From assembly GCA_037446575.1 (NCBI GenBank), contig JBBIII010000034.1, positions 1 to 25,223 on the forward strand: a stretch of 25,223 nucleotides of DNA, read 5' to 3'. The notes beneath the pieces were generated by a model. The model was given only the letters and a program-made list of their open reading frames with translations. It made no database searches and was not told the origin of the DNA. Numbering within the stretch: the stretch's first letter is position 1; the number at the start of each line of letters is the position of its first letter. Below, piece by piece: positions 22,515-25,223 of the stretch. This DNA is from JBBIII01 sp037446575. Its GTDB lineage: Bacteria > Bacteroidota > Ignavibacteria > UBA10030. The translations under genes were made by a program, and so were the position numbers.

Positions 22515-23393
22515 ATGATCCATCACCGCAGGCGTTTAATTTCACTATTTATTTTATCCTACCTGCCAATGCTTTTTGCACAGCAAAGTCAGACTACATT
22601 TACTTCACTAGAAGATTCTGATGAAAAAATTTGTTTGAAAATATTTGATTACGCCGGCTCACTCAACCTGCAAAACGCGCCTATCGGAAGCGTAATAGTT
22701 AAGATGTCAAAATCATTTATTGGAGCTAATTACTCGGCAAACACTTTAGAAACATCAGGCAGTGAAGAATTAATTATCAATCTTCATGTATTTGATTGCG
22801 TTACATTATATGAAAATGCGCTTGCGTTAGCCCGTTGCATCAAGAAAAATAAGATGTCATTTGATGATTTTAAAAAGGAACTTCAGTTTATTCGTTATCG
22901 CAATGGAATTATCAACGAATATCCGAGCCGTTTGCATTATACAACTGATTATTTTTTCGATAATGAAAAAAAAGGCGTCCTTAAAGATATCACTAAAGAA
23001 ATTGGGGGCGTGCCTTACAATAAAATAATTAATTATATGTCAACACATTTAGAATCTTACCCGCATCTTAAAGAGAAGGAAGATTTTTTAACGAAAATAA
23101 AACTGATAGAAGAAGATATAAATTCACGGCAGATATATCACATTCCAAAAAATCAAATACAGAAATTATCGTCAAAAATTAAAGATGGAGATATCTTTGG
23201 AATTACGACATCCATCGAAGGAATCGATTGTTCACATACAGGTATTGCAGTTTGGGTGGGGAAAAAATTGCATATGGCGCACGCTCCCGCACCGGGTAAA
23301 AAAGTAGAAATTACTAAACTTCCTCTTTCCGATTATTTGAAAAAAAATAAAAAATCTATTGGAATCATTGTAACAAGACCATTAGAACCATAG
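22515..23393 (+). CDS. Secreted DUF1460 (NlpC/P60-like) peptidoglycan amidase-like protein
   Basis: A signal peptide (RRRLISLFILSYLPMLFAQ, cleavage near 22) precedes a DUF1460 domain. INLHVFDCVTLYENALALAR holds the likely catalytic Cys95. The histidine is in DCSHTGIAVWVG and a further conserved segment is LHMAHAPAPGKKVEI. Structurally known members of this family from Bacteroidota are N-acetylmuramoyl-L-alanine amidase-like cysteine hydrolases acting on muropeptides. Periplasmic location is expected. The start MIHHRRR is reasonable, although no strong ribosome binding site is seen. The next gene begins one base after its stop, so the two are almost certainly translated from one mRNA. Confidence 0.85.
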   Translation: MIHHRRRLISLFILSYLPMLFAQQSQTTFTSLEDSDEKICLKIFDYAGSLNLQNAPIGSVIVKMSKSFIGANYSANTLETSGSEELIINLHVFDCVTLYENALALARCIKKNKMSFDDFKKELQFIRYRNGIINEYPSRLHYTTDYFFDNEKKGVLKDITKEIGGVPYNKIINYMSTHLESYPHLKEKEDFLTKIKLIEEDINSRQIYHIPKNQIQKLSSKIKDGDIFGITTSIEGIDCSHTGIAVWVGKKLHMAHAPAPGKKVEITKLPLSDYLKKNKKSIGIIVTRPLEP

Positions 23394-23394
23394 G

Positions 23395-23928
23395 ATGAAA
23401 AGAGAAAAAGATAAGCCGATATCACGACTTTCTATAGTGCAAGGTGATATTACATTACAAGTTGTGGATGCAATAGTAAATGCCGCAAATAACTCTCTGC
23501 TCGGCGGCGGCGGTGTGGACGGCGCAATTCATCGAGCCGCAGGTAAAGAATTATTAAATGAATGTAGAACGCTTGGCGGATGCGAAACCGGACACGCAAA
23601 AATTACAAAAGGATATAATCTTCCAGCTAAATACGTAATACATACTGTTGGTCCAATGTGGCAAGACGGCAATCAAAACGAAGATAAGAAACTTGCAGAA
23701 TGCTATCGCAACTCATTTACGATTGCAAGAAAATATAAAGTAAAGACAATTGCATTTCCTTCCATAAGCACAGGCGTGTATAGATTTCCAATAGAGCGCG
23801 CTTCCCGAATAGCGATAAAAGAAATTTTACAAGAGCTTGAAACCAATTCAGAGCTGGATCGCGTTATAATAGTATGCTTTGACAATAACACATACGAAAA
23901 TTATTTAAACGCGCTAAAGGAATTTTAA
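23395..23928 (+). CDS. Macro-domain protein, probable O-acetyl-ADP-ribose deacetylase
   Basis: The 177 residues form a single macro domain of the MacroD/YmdB type. GDITLQVVDAIVNAANNSLLG, then GGGVDGAIHRAAG, are the two signature ADP-ribose-binding loops, with the catalytic-type Asp in GGVDGAIH. YVIHTVGPMW and AFPSISTGVYRFPIERASRIA complete the fold. Members remove O-acetyl from ADP-ribose and can reverse mono-ADP-ribosylation of Asp/Glu. It has no signal peptide, so it is cytoplasmic, unlike its two operon neighbours. It starts one base after the DUF1460 gene and is followed nine bases later by the DUF2911 gene. No ADP-ribosyltransferase is visible nearby. Confidence 0.9.
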   Translation: MKREKDKPISRLSIVQGDITLQVVDAIVNAANNSLLGGGGVDGAIHRAAGKELLNECRTLGGCETGHAKITKGYNLPAKYVIHTVGPMWQDGNQNEDKKLAECYRNSFTIARKYKVKTIAFPSISTGVYRFPIERASRIAIKEILQELETNSELDRVIIVCFDNNTYENYLNALKEF

Positions 23929-23937
23929 TAAATAAAA

Positions 23938-24930
23938 ATGAAAACAATGAACACAGAGAAATTAAAATATTCATTTCTTCTAACAATTTTTATTACGTGC
24001 AACTTATCTGCTCAAAAACCAATAGTTAGTCCGCGAGATTCTGTAACTGTTGAGTTTACTGGGAGTAAAATTAGTATAAATTACGGCAAACCATCAATGC
24101 TTGGCAGAAAAATTTTTGGCGGTTTTGTTCCTTACTACAAAATATGGCGCACAGGAGCAGGGGCTGCAACAGTGTTAAACACAGAAGTTGATATGGAAAT
24201 TGATGGAGCTATTGTTCCTCGAGGCACCTATTCTATATTTACATTACCTACTGAGGAAAGGTGGAAATTGATCATCAATAAGCAAACTGGACAATGGGGA
24301 ACAGATTATAACTCACAGCTTGATTTAGCAAGAATCGATATGGCTGTTAATAAACTTAAAAAACCAATAGAAGAATTATCGGTCAAATTAGAAAAAATTG
24401 ATAATACAAACGGCATTTTAAAAATTGAATGGGAAAAAACATCTGTTTCTGTTCAATTCCATGTTAGCAAAGAACCGCTTGTTCCAAGCCCGCGCGATTC
24501 ATCGGAAATTATTTTAGATGGAAAACGCATTGTTATCGATTATGGGCGACCTTCGATGAGAGGAAGAAAAATTATGGGAAGTGTTGTGCCTTATGGAAAA
24601 ATTTGGCGCACAGGAGCAAATGCTGCAACACGTTTATCAACTCAAAGCGATTTAACTATTAATGGAATTAAAATACCGCAAGGCGTTTACTCTATTTATA
24701 CTCTGCCAACATCTAAGCAATGGAAACTGATAATAAATAAGCAAACCGGTCAATGGGGAAATATTTATAATGAAAAACTTGATTTGGCAAGAATACAACT
24801 TAGAAAAAATATCCTCAAAGACCCTGTAGAAAAATTCACGATAAAATTAGAAAAAAAAACCGAACGGTCAGGCATAATGAAACTTGAATGGGAAAAAACT
24901 CAGCTATCAATTCCCTTTAAAATTATTTAA
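23938..24930 (+). CDS. Secreted protein with two tandem DUF2911 domains
   Basis: A signal peptide (about 1-25, LLTIFITCNLSAQ) precedes two copies of DUF2911, at about 31-176 and 183-330. Each copy starts with SPRDS, has YG-(K/R)-PSM-x-GRKI and KIWRTGA-x-AAT, then (V/I)P-x-G-x-YSI-(F/Y)-TLPT, and contains the identical WKLIINKQTGQWG (109-121 and 262-274). Both end with the LKIEWEKT or MKLEWEKT strand. The family is common in Bacteroidota and has no known biochemical role to my knowledge. Most members carry one copy, so this is a duplication fused in tandem. Cys21 could be read as a weak lipobox, but the residue before it is Thr. The gene lies between the macro-domain gene and the CDGSH gene. 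Confidence 0.85.
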   Translation: MKTMNTEKLKYSFLLTIFITCNLSAQKPIVSPRDSVTVEFTGSKISINYGKPSMLGRKIFGGFVPYYKIWRTGAGAATVLNTEVDMEIDGAIVPRGTYSIFTLPTEERWKLIINKQTGQWGTDYNSQLDLARIDMAVNKLKKPIEELSVKLEKIDNTNGILKIEWEKTSVSVQFHVSKEPLVPSPRDSSEIILDGKRIVIDYGRPSMRGRKIMGSVVPYGKIWRTGANAATRLSTQSDLTINGIKIPQGVYSIYTLPTSKQWKLIINKQTGQWGNIYNEKLDLARIQLRKNILKDPVEKFTIKLEKKTERSGIMKLEWEKTQLSIPFKII

Positions 24931-24940
24931 GGAGGTAACC

Positions 24941-25150
24941 GTGGCAACTAAAATTACAATCAAAAATCACGGCAGTATAAAAGTAGAGAGCGATTTTGAA
25001 TTGTATGATAATAATGGAAATAAATTTGATTTAAGCGGGCGCATTGCTATTTCTCTTTGCAGATGCGGACACAGCAAAGATAAACCGTTTTGCGATGGTT
25101 CGCATAAAACAGTCGGATTTAATTCTGAAGTAATTGCAAAAAAGATTTAG
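24941..25150 (+). CDS. CDGSH iron-sulfur domain protein
   Basis: I place the start at GTG 24941 (69 residues), after a perfect AAGGAGGT-type ribosome binding site (24929-24936). An in-frame ATG at 24884 lies inside the previous gene and would add an unrelated leader. The binding motif CRCGHSKDKPFCDGSH has ligands Cys40, Cys42, Cys51 and His55, the 3Cys-1His set that holds a redox-active 2Fe-2S cluster, as in mitoNEET-type proteins. Bacterial single-domain members are small cytoplasmic electron or cluster carriers without a defined partner. It closes the four-gene operon, 10 bases after the DUF2911 gene. Confidence 0.88.
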   Translation: MATKITIKNHGSIKVESDFELYDNNGNKFDLSGRIAISLCRCGHSKDKPFCDGSHKTVGFNSEVIAKKI

Positions 25151-25223
25151 TTCCTATAAATACAATTTCATAAAACGTTACTTTGTGTCTGTAGAGGTTA
25201 AGTGAAGAAATTATAAGTTTTTC

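Noticed and set aside
24884..24940. ATG start of the CDGSH gene inside the DUF2911 gene
   Set aside because: GTG 24941 follows a strong ribosome binding site, and the extension only reads the end of the previous gene in another frame.
1..25223. CRISPR arrays, tRNA or rRNA genes, and transposases
   Set aside because: I looked for regular direct repeats with spacers, tRNA-like arms in spacers and transposase motifs, and saw none.

Overview
The window is an AT-rich bacterial chromosome segment. It most likely comes from the Bacteroidota/Chlorobiota side of the tree, close to the Ignavibacteria. The best evidence is an M1 peptidase ending in a type IX secretion (Por) sorting domain with the NYPNPFN signature. 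Supporting evidence is the DapL route to diaminopimelate, a Bacteroidota-like CoaBC and omega subunit, and DUF2911 and DUF1460 proteins. This placement is inferred from gene content and not from a marker tree.

Layout. Bases 1-267 are the 3' end of a probable restriction endonuclease gene. An attC-like folded site follows at once (281-403), suggesting the end of an integron cassette. Bases 752-3966 carry dapL, a dapF homologue in which both catalytic cysteines are serine, a small membrane protein and a cyclase-family hydrolase. Bases 3982-8448 are on the minus strand: a lipoprotein, a secreted M1 peptidase, a RarD permease and a LysE-type exporter. Dispersed intergenic repeats lie on both sides of the exporter gene (7696-7817 and 8508-8625). 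A GNAT-like protein follows on the plus strand. A minus-strand sulfur cluster (9167-11255) encodes an SQR-like flavoprotein, a single-cysteine DsrC/TusE-like protein and a DsrE-family protein.

glnS (11431-13122) is followed by a decayed patch. It holds a hicB with a broken frame, a hicA lacking the catalytic histidine, and a lipoprotein relic that runs into the 3' end of the convergent rqcH/NFACT gene. The spacer between rqcH and the next operon has two perfect, opposed DnaA boxes and near matches.

From 15730 the plus strand is a housekeeping run: yicC, gmk, rpoZ, coaBC and a family 4 uracil-DNA glycosylase gene, closely spaced. A ferritin-VIT1 fusion and dnaB follow. The last block (22515-25150) is a tight four-gene operon: DUF1460 amidase-like protein, macro-domain protein, tandem-DUF2911 protein and CDGSH iron-sulfur protein.

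I found no convincing new defence or mobile system. The observations most worth following are the Ser/Ser DapF, the attC-like site behind the restriction gene, the hicBA module with its slippery A6 tract, the DnaA-box spacer, and the compact SQR-DsrC-DsrE cluster.
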